DNA of 64,000 nt from Angiostrongylus vasorum (Eukaryota; Nematoda; Chromadorea; Rhabditida; Metastrongylidae). This document shows, piece by piece, positions 1-10,252 of the stretch. The stretch covers positions 1,054,001-1,118,000 of the forward strand of contig JADANN010000468.1 in the NCBI GenBank assembly GCA_018806985.1. The letters run 5' to 3'. Positions within the stretch are counted from its first letter, which is position 1. The number at the start of each line of letters is the position of its first letter. The notes under the pieces were generated by a model. The model was given only the letters and a program-made list of their open reading frames with translations, did not search any database and had not been told where the DNA came from. Both the position numbers and the translations under genes were made by a program.

Positions 1-291
1 GACACTGAGGAAGTACTGTTTTCGTTAGCACACCGTCATGATGTTTGTACCCACGTTTCATCTGCAATCTCGTCCATTGTTGCTCCTGCTGCGCTTTCAC
101 AAACCCTTAAAAATGCTGCATCCGCAGGATTCTCTCGAAGTGTAATTTATAGTATTTCTAAGCTCATGAAGATGGCTAGGAGTCTAACGAGGTAGAACTT
201 CGTTTTGAATGTTTTTAATGTTTTTAGAGTTTTAGGATTATAAATGTAACTAAAGGTCCTTATGAACTGATCATGTTGAGCTAATGCGAAG

Positions 292-446
292 TTGGTATAA
301 GTTGTGGTTGTTTTTGTTGCTGTTATTGTTGGTCGATGGCTGACGTTTCGGCGATTTTGCCTTCCTCAGAGCCGTGCTGTTACGAGTGGGTCTCCCAGCA
401 GCAACAACAACAACGAAAGTAACGACAACCACAACTTGTACCAACC
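292..446. repeat. Family E foldback, hammerhead-like core
   Basis: The outer arms are inverted repeats: a left arm of TTGTGGTTGTTTTTGTTGC type against a right arm of AACAACAACGAAAGTAACGA type, both ending in GGTATAAGTTGT/ACAACTTGTACC. The centre (339-373, read on the minus strand) is the recurrent core CTGAGGA, a GGC/GCC hairpin, then GAAACGTCAGC. It resembles the other family E cores in this window. Confidence 0.6.
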
Positions 447-699
447 ATGCATCAGCTCAACAAGATCAGTTTATAAGAACCTATAAATAGATATATTGAT
501 TGCTTATGCATAGGTTTATAGGAAGTCGGTCTTTTGAGTTATATGTAAAAGTCTTTGATCACAATATGTTCTTGCATTGTTACATTTTTCATTTGTACTT
601 AGTTCTGACTTTTCTTATAGTTGTAAATATAACTAAAGATCTTTATTGCACCATGTTGTTGTATTGTCGCATTTTAATCCGATAATTACTGGGGATGTT
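447..699. other. AT-rich DNA, no gene seen
   Basis: This stretch lies downstream of the minus-strand V-ATPase G-like gene and probably includes its 3' UTR. I see no splice-bounded coding segment. The short open frames here have no recognisable composition. Confidence 0.4.
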
Positions 700-2183
700 T
701 TATTTCTTCGTAACATCTGCCTTGTTGAGATTCGTTTGTGACGCCAGTCGCTCACACTGGGACACGTAATGCTTCAGAGTTTCCCACGTTTTCTGGTCAC
801 ATGCTCGTCTATTTGGTGGCATTGTAGGTCTGTTATCGATACCTACAATCCAGCGTCGAGCATCTACATTGCGATGAATTGCGTACCTAGCAGTAACCAC
901 TAGGGTTTCCAGTAATTCAATAACCTAAAGTTGTTGAAGGTATGGGGAGAATTATCGCCGTTCAACAGATGAAAGTTGGCTTCTTAAGGATTTCCCATAA
1001 GTTTGGAGATTAACGAAAAGAAGGAACAAGTTTTGTTTTCGATCTGGTAGTTGTTTGGAATAGCAGAACATTACAGAGTTAACATCACTCAGATGCATTG
1101 GTTTTCGCTTCTATATAATCGATAAAGGATGAGGAATAACGATCGGAGTTGATTCATCTCTGAAGGATGCGCCATGCATTCGACTTCATTAAGCGTTTAG
1201 AGGTGAATGAATGCATATATGACCTTTACAATGACTCGTGGTGGCTTCTCGATGTATCGGATCAGTGCTGCTATCGTCCCAGACAAGTCTGGTACCAATT
1301 TGCTAACGCTGAATGGATGGAGGGCTTTGTGAGCCTGGGGGAACAGGGTCGATCACATGTGTATTGTAGGGCGCATCCGACCATAGCGCTACACGTTCAC
1401 TTATGTAATCGAACATTTCGTAATTGAAAGCGCTAGTAAAAGTTGGTAAAAAATATTGTTACCAAGTGCTTGCACAGCTTAACTCGGGCTTCCATTTGAG
1501 CAAGCTCACTTTCGACGGCACCCTTTATTCTTTCCTTTTGCTTTTCGTCTTCCTTTTTAAATGAAGCACACTTAGATTGGAATTGTTCCTCCTTTTTCCT
1601 AAAATGGGAATGTTAATAATTGATTAGTTGGTTGAAGTGAATTATGGATAAATAATCTATAATAAATTATGGGGGGAGGATCGGAGTGGTGTTCACTGGT
1701 TAAAGATGCAGTCTATCGAGAAGCAAAAGGCGCTAGTTCGACCTTTCCCAACGCCCTCTTCCAGTCCACCTGGGAAAACGCCTTAGCTCGGGTATTTCCA
1801 AAATTACAAGGAGAATCGACTTAGTCAGTGTTCTGCGACATTTACAAAGAAGACGAAATCCTTAAGCAGTAACTGAAACAGCACGCGGTATGTTCAAAGA
1901 TCTTCGTGGACGATGAAGGCGAGAACGAATCGAATGTGAGCAATGCTGGGATCCGCACTATAGGTGTGATGAGGGGTCATGTAAAAAGAAAAGTGAAGTA
2001 TTTGTAAAGAAGTCTTCAAACTTCTCTGAATCTGTCGATCTCGACGCGCGCAAGGTAGCGAGCTTCATTTATTCTTCGAACACGACGATCCTTAGCTTCC
2101 AAGATCTTCTCTCGACCATTCGCTTCGACCTCCCACACGATATTGAGATTAGCAGCTTCTCCACCAAGTGAGGAAGTGCTCAT
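700..2183 (-). CDS. V-type ATPase subunit G-like protein, 3 exons
   Basis: Exons on the minus strand are 2183-2022, 1591-1463 and 924-700, giving 171 aa. Residues 20-54 (GREKILEAKDRRVRRINEAR...VEIDRFRE) follow the charged N-terminal helix of V-ATPase subunit G. Exon 2 (EEQFQSKCASFKKEDEKQKE onward) and the start of exon 3 (VIELLETLVVTARYAIHRN) match the second helix and the C-terminal VxxLLxxVxxxxxxxHxN region. The family protein is a stalk (stator) component of the proton pump and is about 120-126 aa. Here a 40-50 residue tail (DARRWIVGIDNRPTMPPNRR...) is added. Donors are GTTTGA and GTAACA. The exon 2 acceptor is uncertain: CATTTTAG lies 7 bases upstream of the phase-correct site. A SINE-A copy sits in intron 2. 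Family assignment rests on pattern and spacing, not on a search. Confidence 0.6.
1122..1400 (-). mobile_element. SINE-A copy
   Basis: This tRNA-derived SINE lies in intron 2 of the V-ATPase G-like gene. It starts with GATGCGCCATGCATTCGACT (minus-oriented 3' module) and ends near CATAGCGCTACACG, the degraded A-box complement. Confidence 0.8.
1601..2021. other. Intron 1 of the V-ATPase G-like gene
   Basis: This is intronic DNA between exons 1 and 2. It includes 1690-1930, where GTTCACTGGTTAAAGATGCAG...CTAGTTCGACC is weakly tRNA-like and could be an old SINE remnant. No independent gene is seen. Confidence 0.4.
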
Positions 2184-2317
2184 ACTCTATATGACCGACG
2201 ATGCGGGATAAAACTCCTTTATATATCGCTCTCTGATTGATAACCGAACACGTAAAACCATGAGCTACTTACAAGTTCCTTGGGAGCATACCTGAAGTAA
2301 TCAAAACAGAAGAATGG

Positions 2318-2620
2318 GCTAAATATAAAAGGATAAATAATAGATATAGCTCTCGGCGTTTATCAATCCCCTAGGGATCCGCCATGCATTTGACTTCATT
2401 AGGCACCGCTAGAGGTGACTAGAGGCGTATCTGGCCTACACAATGACTAGCGATGGGTTATCGATGTACCAAGTCAGTGCTTCTTTCCTCCGAGAAAAGT
2501 CTGGTATCTTGCGGCACCCAGAGGGATGGAAGGCTTCGTAAGCCCAGGGGACGGGATCGAACCAAAGACTACGTCTCTGTTGCAGGGCACCTCTAACCAC
2601 TGCGTTACTACTCCCCTAGG
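2318..2620 (-). mobile_element. SINE-A copy
   Basis: A minus-oriented copy with the AAAAGGATAA-type tail at the left. The GATCCGCCATGCATTTGACT module follows, and the A-box complement CCACTGCGTTAC is at the right. It occupies most of the gap between two same-strand genes. Confidence 0.8.
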
Positions 2621-2654
2621 CTACAAATACTTATAAAAATATTGTCGAAAACAG

Positions 2655-3090
2655 CTATTTCATTAGCTGCTTAGTTGTTTCTCCATCTTTCTCGGCAAAA
2701 CTCTTCAGCAATCTTCCCCAAATAAAAGCCCCACTTTCCCTTTGATTAAGTGTAACGACGTTATAGTACAATTCTAACTGTTCGTTACATTGAACACACG
2801 TCTGCGATGGTCTCGTAAAACCTTTGCTCGTTAAATTTATGGATTTTAAACACTCCAGAACGAATCCAGACAGTGTTCCCACATTTGGAAAAATGTAAAG
2901 AACAAAAACCGTTGTGAATCCATCGAACCTCTGTCGGAATCCTTTGTACTCAATCTCTGTACTGTTGCGGAACTTGAAAGTATGTGACCACGTCTCCTAT
3001 CATTAATCTTACGCACAATCGCATTCCCCGATGTCTCAAACTCTTTTGGACACCCTTATCTATCTTATTTTTTAAGCATTTTCTTTTCAT
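2655..3090 (-). CDS. Unrecognised 131-aa protein, 2 exons
   Basis: Exon 1 is 3090-3013 (ATG AAA AGA AAA TGC...; basic, ends GMRLC) with a GTAAGA donor. A 40-nt intron ends in CTTTCAAG. Exon 2 is 2972-2655 (FRNSTEIEYKGFRQRFDGF onward), ending TAG. Phase 0 is kept and the frame stays open for 131 codons. Residues about 47-65 (FTTVFVLYIFPNVGTLSGFV) are hydrophobic enough to be a membrane segment. A CVQC pair follows, and the C-terminus is charged (FAEKDGETTKQLMK). I do not recognise the family. The V-ATPase G-like gene starts 471 bp downstream on the same strand. The NOM1 start is about 270 bp away on the other strand, so the two could share a promoter region. Confidence 0.55.
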
Positions 3091-3361
3091 CAGCTCAGCA
3101 AGGGCACTTCATAAGGAAATATAAATAAATGTATCACTTTAGTTCAATTTCAAACATTTGAATCTTTATGTTTATGTTTGGCAAACACGAGATGTTATTC
3201 TATTTCTTTATTTACTCACAAGCTGACGTTTCGGCGGATTTCATCTTCCTCAGAGCCTCCTTCTATGAGTCTTCCACTAAATATGTCACATGGAGACCAT
3301 CGATATCAGAGATTCGAGTATTTATTCCTATGTACTATGGTATTTTAAGACTACGTTTAGA
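3091..3361. promoter_or_regulatory. Divergent intergenic region
   Basis: About 270 bp separate the minus-strand gene at 3090 from the NOM1 ATG at 3362. A family E core (3222-3257) lies inside it. No promoter motif is claimed; the arrangement alone suggests a shared or bidirectional promoter. Confidence 0.35.
3222..3257 (-). repeat. Family E hammerhead-like core
   Basis: Read on the minus strand this is CTGAGGA, a variable hairpin, then CCGAAACGTCAGC. It is the same core as at 339, 27535 and 57697. Confidence 0.5.
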
Positions 3362-6300
3362 ATGGGCTTAAAGAAATGGATGTTAGTGGTTAAGTCTGAT
3401 CACAACGGAGGCACTTTTTCGTCTCGAAAACAGGATAGGAAACGGGCAAAACGCTTGAAAAAGCTTGGGAATGTAGCTGCTGCCAGGCACCAGCCGGTTT
3501 GTCTCATCTCAGAATATTTGTTTTGTATGTGAAGAGTAACTACGTGTCTAACTACGTAGATATTTGTTTTTAGATTGAAAAAGTCATGGAAGAAGCTTTT
3601 CGTGACAAAAGTAAAAGTAAAAGGCAGAGAAAAAAGGCTGCGAGAATGGACCGACAGGAGAAGGAAAGAGTTGACAGTTATGAAGAGAAAGGCGTTGAGA
3701 AGTTGTCTCAAGAGATTCGATGGAAAAAGCGATCTCAGACCGGAGATGAGTCTGATTCCGATGCAGATCTTACTTATGAACAATACATTAAGGAAGTACA
3801 GGTAAATTTGTGGTTGATGCGTGTATGCCGTCAAGTAGAATGTTATGAGTCTATTTCTGCCAAGGATAAGAAACGCAAACTTGCTATGGAAGGTGATGAT
3901 GGGAAGCAAGATGATATTGAAATCCATCGATATTCAAAGCTGCTTGGAATCAAGGAAGGTGTGAAGGCCAGAATGCCGAAATCTTTTTCTAATGACGGAT
4001 TAGATTGTGAGTTCAGTCCTTAATTACTTCCTATGAAGTATATGCCTGCGTGTCACGCAGTGGTCGTAGGAGCTCTGCAGCACACATGGGATCGATTCCG
4101 ATTCCGGCGCCCCTGGCCAACCAAGCCTTCCATCCCTCCGGAGTTGGCGAATTGGTACCAAACTTGTTTGGGGGATAGCAGCACTGGTTCGATACATCGG
4201 TAGGCTACCGCGAGTCATTGTAAAGGCCAGATATGTATTCAGTCACCTCCAACTATGCTTAGGGAAGTCGAATGCATGGCGCATCCCTCAGGATTGATCT
4301 GCGCCGAGAGCTTTATCCTTTATCCTTTTACGCAGTGTATTCCTAGAGTCATCACATCGCTCAACTTTCCATGAGATTTTTTGCAGATTTACTCGACTTT
4401 TGTGATAACGGTCTTCGAAAAAGTATTCTGGCTTCTTCTACTGATCAAGAAATAGCTTTAAAGGGTGAATTTTGACTATATGTTTGCTACATTCTCGTGC
4501 TAGATTTCGAAATTGTGCCTTTTTTTTTTACTCTCAATAGTTTGGACGGTTTAAGAAGATTTTTTGGTCAGGATCCGATCTTAGCGGTGAAGAGGACCAC
4601 ATCGAAGATGAAGGTGATAAATCGACAAATCTTCATGAAAACGATTCTTCTAGTAGTGGATCTGACAATGAGGGAACTAATCATGTTAATGATGAGAATT
4701 TTAGCCATCTTAGCAATAGTGAAGAAGACTCAAATAAGGTGAGTTGTACAATCGCATGTGACGTACTGCGGATCGCGACTTCTATACTCATGAGGTAACT
4801 TAAATTCTAGGAAGAATATGGTGACGACGATGCCGCAGATGATTTTCAGGAAGATATATATGGTCGCACTGTTAACAGGTATGTGTTTCCGCTCTATTCT
4901 GAGTAAAAACTTCTTCCACAGTGATTGAGTGTGTCCCATTTTCTAGGAAAACTGGACAAGTTGTCAGTTTCAACTTAACAGGAGCTCGCAAAAAATTAGA
5001 AGACCTTGATGCGAAGAATGATACGGGAGAGTCGAACATACAAATAGATCGTATACTTGTGGGAACAATGAACAGGTTGTAGTTGCTTATTTTCATAGTT
5101 TTTCCTATGCACCTGATTTGAAGGGATATTGTTTTACAGATTATCTGAGGGAACACTTGTGAGAAGCAGTCAGGTTGTTTCTGAGATGTGGCAGAAATAC
5201 TCTAAAAATGGCATGTTTTATTTCATATTTGAGGCTTGAGTACAACTGTAAAACAATATTGTCATAGTGTTAACTTTTTATTTGCTGCCCATTACAATTT
5301 TTTACGGCAGGAAGCTATGTGAAATACAACCGCAATGGTGCTGAGATATTTGCAAACTCCGGATCACAGGTGTCCGCGGTGGGGAACGAACGCGCTATTA
5401 CCTTTTCCGGACGCCAACATCATTACGGGTGTATTTTACATAGTACCCAGCCGTGAAAAAATGTAATAAACAGCAAATAAAAAGTTAATATTGTGATTTC
5501 AACTACAGCCTCAACTTAACTGGGTCAGTAGCGATTTGGATTCCCCAGATCAGTCCCATTGAGTGGTGATTGCTGGTGGCATTGAACGATAGAAAACTAG
5601 ATGGGAGACAGGCGAAACAGAAGGAACCGCATGGTGTGGTGGTGAACGCGTTAGCCCCAGGAATGGGTAATAGCACTTTCGTTCCCACCACAGACACCTA
5701 CAGTTCAGAGTTTTGCAAATATCTCAGCATCATTACCATTTTCACGTTTCTAGATGTTAAATCGTGTGTAAGTCGTGCTTTGTCCCGTTTGATTTGTGCG
5801 CCATACCGTCTACAAGACCAACTGCTGTCACTGTATGCTCTTTTCTTGGCTTATGTCCATATGTCGACAAGTGACGAGATCTCTGCCTATTTCGTTGAGG
5901 ATTTTTTGCGTAAATTCATTGAAGACATCCGGCGTATGCAACCACTGGATGATAAGAAACTGGAGAATTGCGTTGTTTTCATTGCTCACCTGCTGAATTT
6001 TCACGTGAGTATACTACTATGTATTAATGATTCCCATCTTGACACTTGACACTTGAACGGCCCGTCCTGACTGGTTGTGCGGGCCCCAGCATAATCGCCA
6101 TTTATCAGAGATTTGCTGGTTAAGCCATTGTGGTTCCCTCGAATCCTGAGGTCAACCTGGCCAAAGTCTGCCCCAAGTCTTCACCACCACGGGCAGTTGG
6201 AGTCCTTGTGGATCAGAGGGAGATTTGCCACCATGCGACTTTGGTACCAAGACGGTGGCGGATCCTGGTATTGGTTTACTCTTAGCTAGGCTTCCTGATG

Positions 6301-9300
6301 GAAACGTCGGACTCCTTCTCAGCTTGGGAAACCCTGCCGGGGGACGAATTTTCCCCTGTACATCGCAGTCCGACACCCAGGAACACCTCCCAGCCACGAT
6401 GAGGCGGTAAACCGTTGGGAGGGTTTCTATCAATAATAATAATAACCATGTTTGCTTGCTTGTCCCATAAGTACTGTCTTCACTTCTTTTTCACTTAGTA
6501 AAAGGGGCAGTTATACTGGAAGTGTTTGAAAAACTACGAGAGCATCTGAATGTGGACAACTTGCAGTTAATTGTCGTGCTTTCTACATGTATGTTTGCTA
6601 AAGTTCATAGCTACTCTTTACCATTCGTCTCCACTTTTGATCCTCTAAACATCTGTTTTTTAAATTATTTCTGCTTTTGCTATCTTTAATTTGCTTGTGG
6701 GTCTTGCAGACTCTTACAAAATGCTACGTCGGCAGTTCTGGTCTGCATTTTCATGTGAGATGTCAAAGACATCAGCAGCCCTTGAAGAGGCTGAGTTTTG
6801 TGATTTGTAAGTAATATTATTTCTGAGAACAAAGCGTTTGAAAAACGTGTAATTTTTCGCTCTTATCGCTACATCATTTGGAGGTGATTAAATTGTTCTT
6901 ATAAGAGGGCGCGTGTGGAGCAGTGGTCGAAGGCGCCCTGCAACACGCACGTGGAATCGATCCCTGCGCCGATGGCTCACCAAGCCTTCCATCCATCCGG
7001 GGTCTGCGAATTGGTACAAGACTTGTCTGGGAGGATGGCAGCAATGGCTCGATAAACCGGTAGACCATCGCGAGTCATTGTAAAGGCCAAATATGCATTC
7101 AGTCGTCTCCAAACGATGCGTAAGGAACTCGAATGCATGGCGCATCCCTCAGGGATTGATCAACGCCGAGATCTTTATCCTTTATCCGTTTATCTCTAGA
7201 TAGTTCACTTTTAGGCCGAGAGCTAAATTTCTTGGAGAGAGTTTACTGGCACTTCAAAAAACTCCACCAACTGGCATTGATACGTCGATTTTTGAGCATC
7301 ATTTGAAGCTTTTCTATGGACTACGAAAAAAGAATAAATCAGTATCAGATAAGGAACTTGGTATGTCTCTCGACGACATCCTTAATGCTGATGAACGAGG
7401 ACGCTGGTGCGTATGATTGATATTCTTCGTTGTTTTATGTTTTGTCAATGTATCTAAAACCGAGTTTTCACTCCTTTTAGTTTGTTCTGTTTTGAATTCT
7501 TACTTTGTGCAACTTTCAGGTGGATAGTTGGTTCTGCTTATCAAGTGCCTAATGAAGGTACCTCAGCTATGAACACTACCAAGTCTTCACAAATTGTTCA
7601 GTCCTTTCCTGATGATATAGTGAACCTCGCTCGAAAAGCAAAGATGAACACGGATGTTCGTCGCAATATTTTCTGCACAGTAGGTAGGTCGGATTGTCTG
7701 CATTTTAAGCACTAGCAGATGAAAATTGTGCAGTAAAAATTGACGTTCTTATGCCACGTTTCAGCGACTTCTGACGATGAGGATTCAGCATTTGAACAAC
7801 TATTGCGTCTCTCGCTAAAAGGTCAGCAAGAACGTGAAATTATTTACGTATTGATTGCAATGTTGTTGGGAGAAAAAAGCTTCAACACATTCTATCCGCT
7901 ACTGATTGCACGATTTTGTGACTTCAACAAGAGATTTGTGGTCGGTTCATTAGCTCTTTGTCTGTTTTTTTTTTGTTTTTGTTTTCCTTTTTTTTTGAAA
8001 TTGGAGCCCTCGTTGTTAATGATATTTTCAGTTTCTTTTCTTTCTTGTTCTACTTTTTTTTCTTATTCTTTTTTCTTCGACTATGGAGATAGATGGTTTT
8101 TTATCGAAACTGCCCACTGCCATCTTAATTGATTGTAAGCTCATCTTCATAAGGACCGCCTTAAGTCCAGTTTATATCAGTGACCCACTTGACTCATCGT
8201 CTGCGAACTGTTTTCCTTTGTGACATCACCAAGTTGATGAGGCTTACTGTTATCCAGAATAATGCTTTTTGAACTATGTGCGTAGCACCTAAGTAAGGCG
8301 TTGTATTGAACTATTTACCAATGAAGTGTACCACAAAGTGGTGGGCCCGTTTGCTCCTGATATGAATTCCTTGGCATTTCTTACGCAACATATAACTGAC
8401 ACAAATTTTTAACTGAATGGAACAGTGGTCAAGCTTGATGACGAAGAGTGATGTTTTCCAGATCATGTGGTTATACTATTCTTCATCGAATGGTGCCTAG
8501 TGCGAAGTATTGTCCTGAACTCTTTGCATTAGATTTTGCATTCTAGTTTAACCATGTATATCATTATGACTGAGGTGTAATTTCTCTCCTTGTCTCTCTG
8601 TCCTTCTCTTTTTTATTTCTGATTGTCACTTTGTGTCTTTGATCAACTCTTTTGGGCGCCAGCTGAGCTCTAAACCCTTTCTGAGCGTCAGATGTTTTTC
8701 GGTGACAATGGATATCCCAATATAGCGTCATTTTAGGTGTCACTTTATAGTTACTGCTCTTTTGCATGATGATAAGGGGAGGGGAGGTTACAGATATTAT
8801 GTCGCTGTCGATAGTTTTAGTCCTTAGTCCTTAAAAATGAAATGTTTCAGGAAATTTTTTTTTGAATTCTAGGAATAATTTTCACTGTAATCTTATGCGT
8901 GAAGGAATGAAGGAATTGTTCAGTTGGCTTGTTCCATTTGTACAACGTGATCCAATGAAAGCTTGTTCTTTGAAGAAATTCATTCCAGCTAACCACGCAG
9001 TATGCTTTATGGGATCGTATTAAAGAAGTAGCTTCGCTCAAAACTCGATCTCGTTCTCGTCTTGCAGATCTCATCCATTATCTCATTTCACATGAGGTTG
9101 TATCTATCACCGTTTTTAAGGTATGCATATGTAGCCATGGTTACTGAAATTATGACGTAGAGCATGTCTACTAATTGCGACTACAGAACGTTTTCCAGAT
9201 AGTGGAATGGGGCACTTTATCGGCGGCTGTCTCGTCTGTCATTCGCCGAGTATTCAAGTTACTATCGTCATGCCCTATACAGAAACTCCATAGAATTTTC

Positions 9301-9525
9301 GGCCCTATTTTTGTTAAAGATAAGAATCCATTGTTATCCGAAGGATTACGTTTGTTTTTGAGTGTTAATTTTCCGGATTCTGAAAAGTATAGAAAAATCG
9401 AGAAGATTTTTACTGGTGTGTGTTAAAGACGTCTTTCATCTGCATATTCTTGTTGGTTGTTTTGTCTCGTTACTATTGTTGATTTTTAGCTGGTTTCTGT
9501 TGCAGAATCTTTAGTCGATGGATAA
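3362..9525 (+). CDS. NOM1: NOM1/SGD1 homologue (nucleolar MIF4G-MA3 protein), 17 exons
   Basis: Exons: 3362-3496, 3574-3801, 3865-4006, 4387-4464, 4572-4738, 4811-4878, 4947-5075, 5140-5210, 5754-6004, 6505-6598, 6710-6806, 7215-7406, 7520-7683, 7765-7937, 8989-9120, 9199-9415, 9506-9525. Their sum is 2358 nt, 785 aa, with all phases consistent. The family acts in the nucleolus in small-subunit ribosome biogenesis and binds the DEAD-box helicase eIF4A3/Fal1. The N-terminus is basic (SSRKQDRKRAKRLKKL), followed by MPKSFSNDGLDYLLDF, an acidic stretch, and YGRTVNRKTGQVV. The MIF4G domain runs from about RLSEGTLVRSSQ. The strictly conserved DERGRWWIVGSAYQ and the MA3 domain (MNTDVRRNIFCTVATSDDED; LKGQQEREIIYVL) follow. 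Length is close to the vertebrate protein (about 860 aa). The 63-nt intron at 3802-3864 could be read through in frame. Intron 8 is GC-AG. The first ATG is the least certain point. Confidence 0.9.
4044..4332 (+). mobile_element. SINE-A copy in NOM1 intron 3
   Basis: The head is GTGTCACGCAGTGGTCGTAG (A box), followed by GGGATCGATTCC (B box). The tail GAGCTTTATCCTTTATCC ends 55 bases before exon 4. Sense orientation. Confidence 0.9.
5211..5753 (+). other. GC-AG intron (NOM1 intron 8)
   Basis: The donor is AATG|GCATGT and the acceptor TTTCTAG. The codon split AAT G|AT GTT gives SKN-D-VKS, the conserved MIF4G sequence, so the G must come from the upstream exon. No GT donor restores the frame. 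Confidence 0.85.
5262..5740. mobile_element. Family C composite, two copies head to head
   Basis: The left copy is minus-oriented (ATTTGCTGCCCATTACAATT ... CGGTGGGGAACGAACGCGC). The right copy is plus-oriented (GCATGGTGTGGTGGTGAACG ... GCAAATATCTCAGCATCATT). Their 55-60 bp ends (5271-5330 and 5433-5491) are inverted repeats. The whole composite lies within NOM1 intron 8. Confidence 0.75.
6045..6425 (-). mobile_element. SINE-B copy in NOM1 intron 9
   Basis: A minus-oriented copy whose 3' end shows the (GTGTCAA)n-type tail as TTGACACTTGACACTTGAA. The tail module TGCGGGCCCCAGCATAATC follows, and the 5' end is CCACGATGAGGCGGTAAACC. It is nearly full length compared with the 32640 copy. Confidence 0.8.
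6902..7193 (+). mobile_element. SINE-A copy in NOM1 intron 11
   Basis: It contains GGGCGCGTGTGGAGCAGTGG at the head and GGAATCGATCCC as B box. The tail GATCTTTATCCTTTATCCG ends just upstream of the exon 12 acceptor. Confidence 0.9.
7938..8988 (+). other. NOM1 intron 14 (1.05 kb)
   Basis: This is the longest intron of the gene, with a T-rich start (7965-8080) after a GTGGTC donor and CATTCCAG as acceptor. The acceptor is fixed by the conserved TTQYALWDRI stretch that follows MA3. I see no recognised repeat inside it. Confidence 0.6.
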
Positions 9526-10252
9526 AGTTTCATTGATAGAAGGAGTACACATGTGCCATCACAGATTTCACTCTAGTTACTTTCGTTTTGAGACTAACAG
9601 ATTTTACCATTGCTCAACAAAGGGATTAGTGTGCAGTGCAAAGAAAATGTTGCTCCCATTAGTCGTACACCTTCAAGGATTACCCGATATGACGCAATAC
9701 GACATATGCTTCGAGTCAAAGATGTTCTATAGGCAACATCTTCTAATTACCATCCACTAGCAACACGTTAATGAGTGGGAATTTATTGAAGGATCCGCCT
9801 TTTGTTAGACATTTGTTGTGTCCAACAACAGTGAAGTCCTTTCCTCAACTACTTTTCTTTGCTAAGATATGACCTCTCCACGTTTCCTATTACCGGCTGT
9901 AGAATGGTTTGGCGTTATTCTGAACAGGTCTGATGCATTTCTTGATTTATCAAATGTAGTCCAGAAAGTGACTACATTTAATACTTGAGTAAACGAAAGT
10001 TAAGTTGGTTCAAATCTATGCAGTCATTAAGGTTGAGTCTTGTCCAAGTGCTTGCTCCAATGAAGGCGAGACTTTTGAAGAAAAATATAGTTTCTTGTAA
10101 GAATAATGCATCGAACCCAAGCGAAAGTGCTATTCCATTGTAGTTTTGTCCATAACACTTCTATATTGGCGCCTTATTTTGAAATATGGCTGAGATTGCT
10201 TTTCTAATTTACTTGTTACTTGGAGAAAAGTGGAAGTGAAACTATTTTTTAG
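9526..10252 (+). other. Intergenic, NOM1 3' UTR and TOX upstream
   Basis: The open frame at 9518-9760 follows directly on the NOM1 stop and looks like UTR. The stretch ends in ACTATTTTTTAG immediately before the TOX-like ATG, a strong acceptor compatible with spliced-leader trans-splicing. Confidence 0.45.
10241..10252 (+). promoter_or_regulatory. Candidate spliced-leader acceptor
   Basis: ACTATTTTTTAG lies directly before ATG GAC GAT at 10253. Nematode mRNAs often receive a spliced leader within a few bases of the start codon. A cis-splice acceptor of an unseen upstream coding exon is the alternative. Confidence 0.5.

Noticed and set aside
3802..3864. Continuous coding through NOM1 exon 2-3
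   Set aside because: The frame stays open, but the added residues (VNLWLMRVCRQVECYESISA) interrupt a charged region and begin at a perfect GTAAAT donor. A 63-nt intron is preferred, though its acceptor is weak.
9518..9760. 80-codon open frame after NOM1
   Set aside because: It starts a few bases before the NOM1 stop and has no recognisable content. Most likely 3' UTR.
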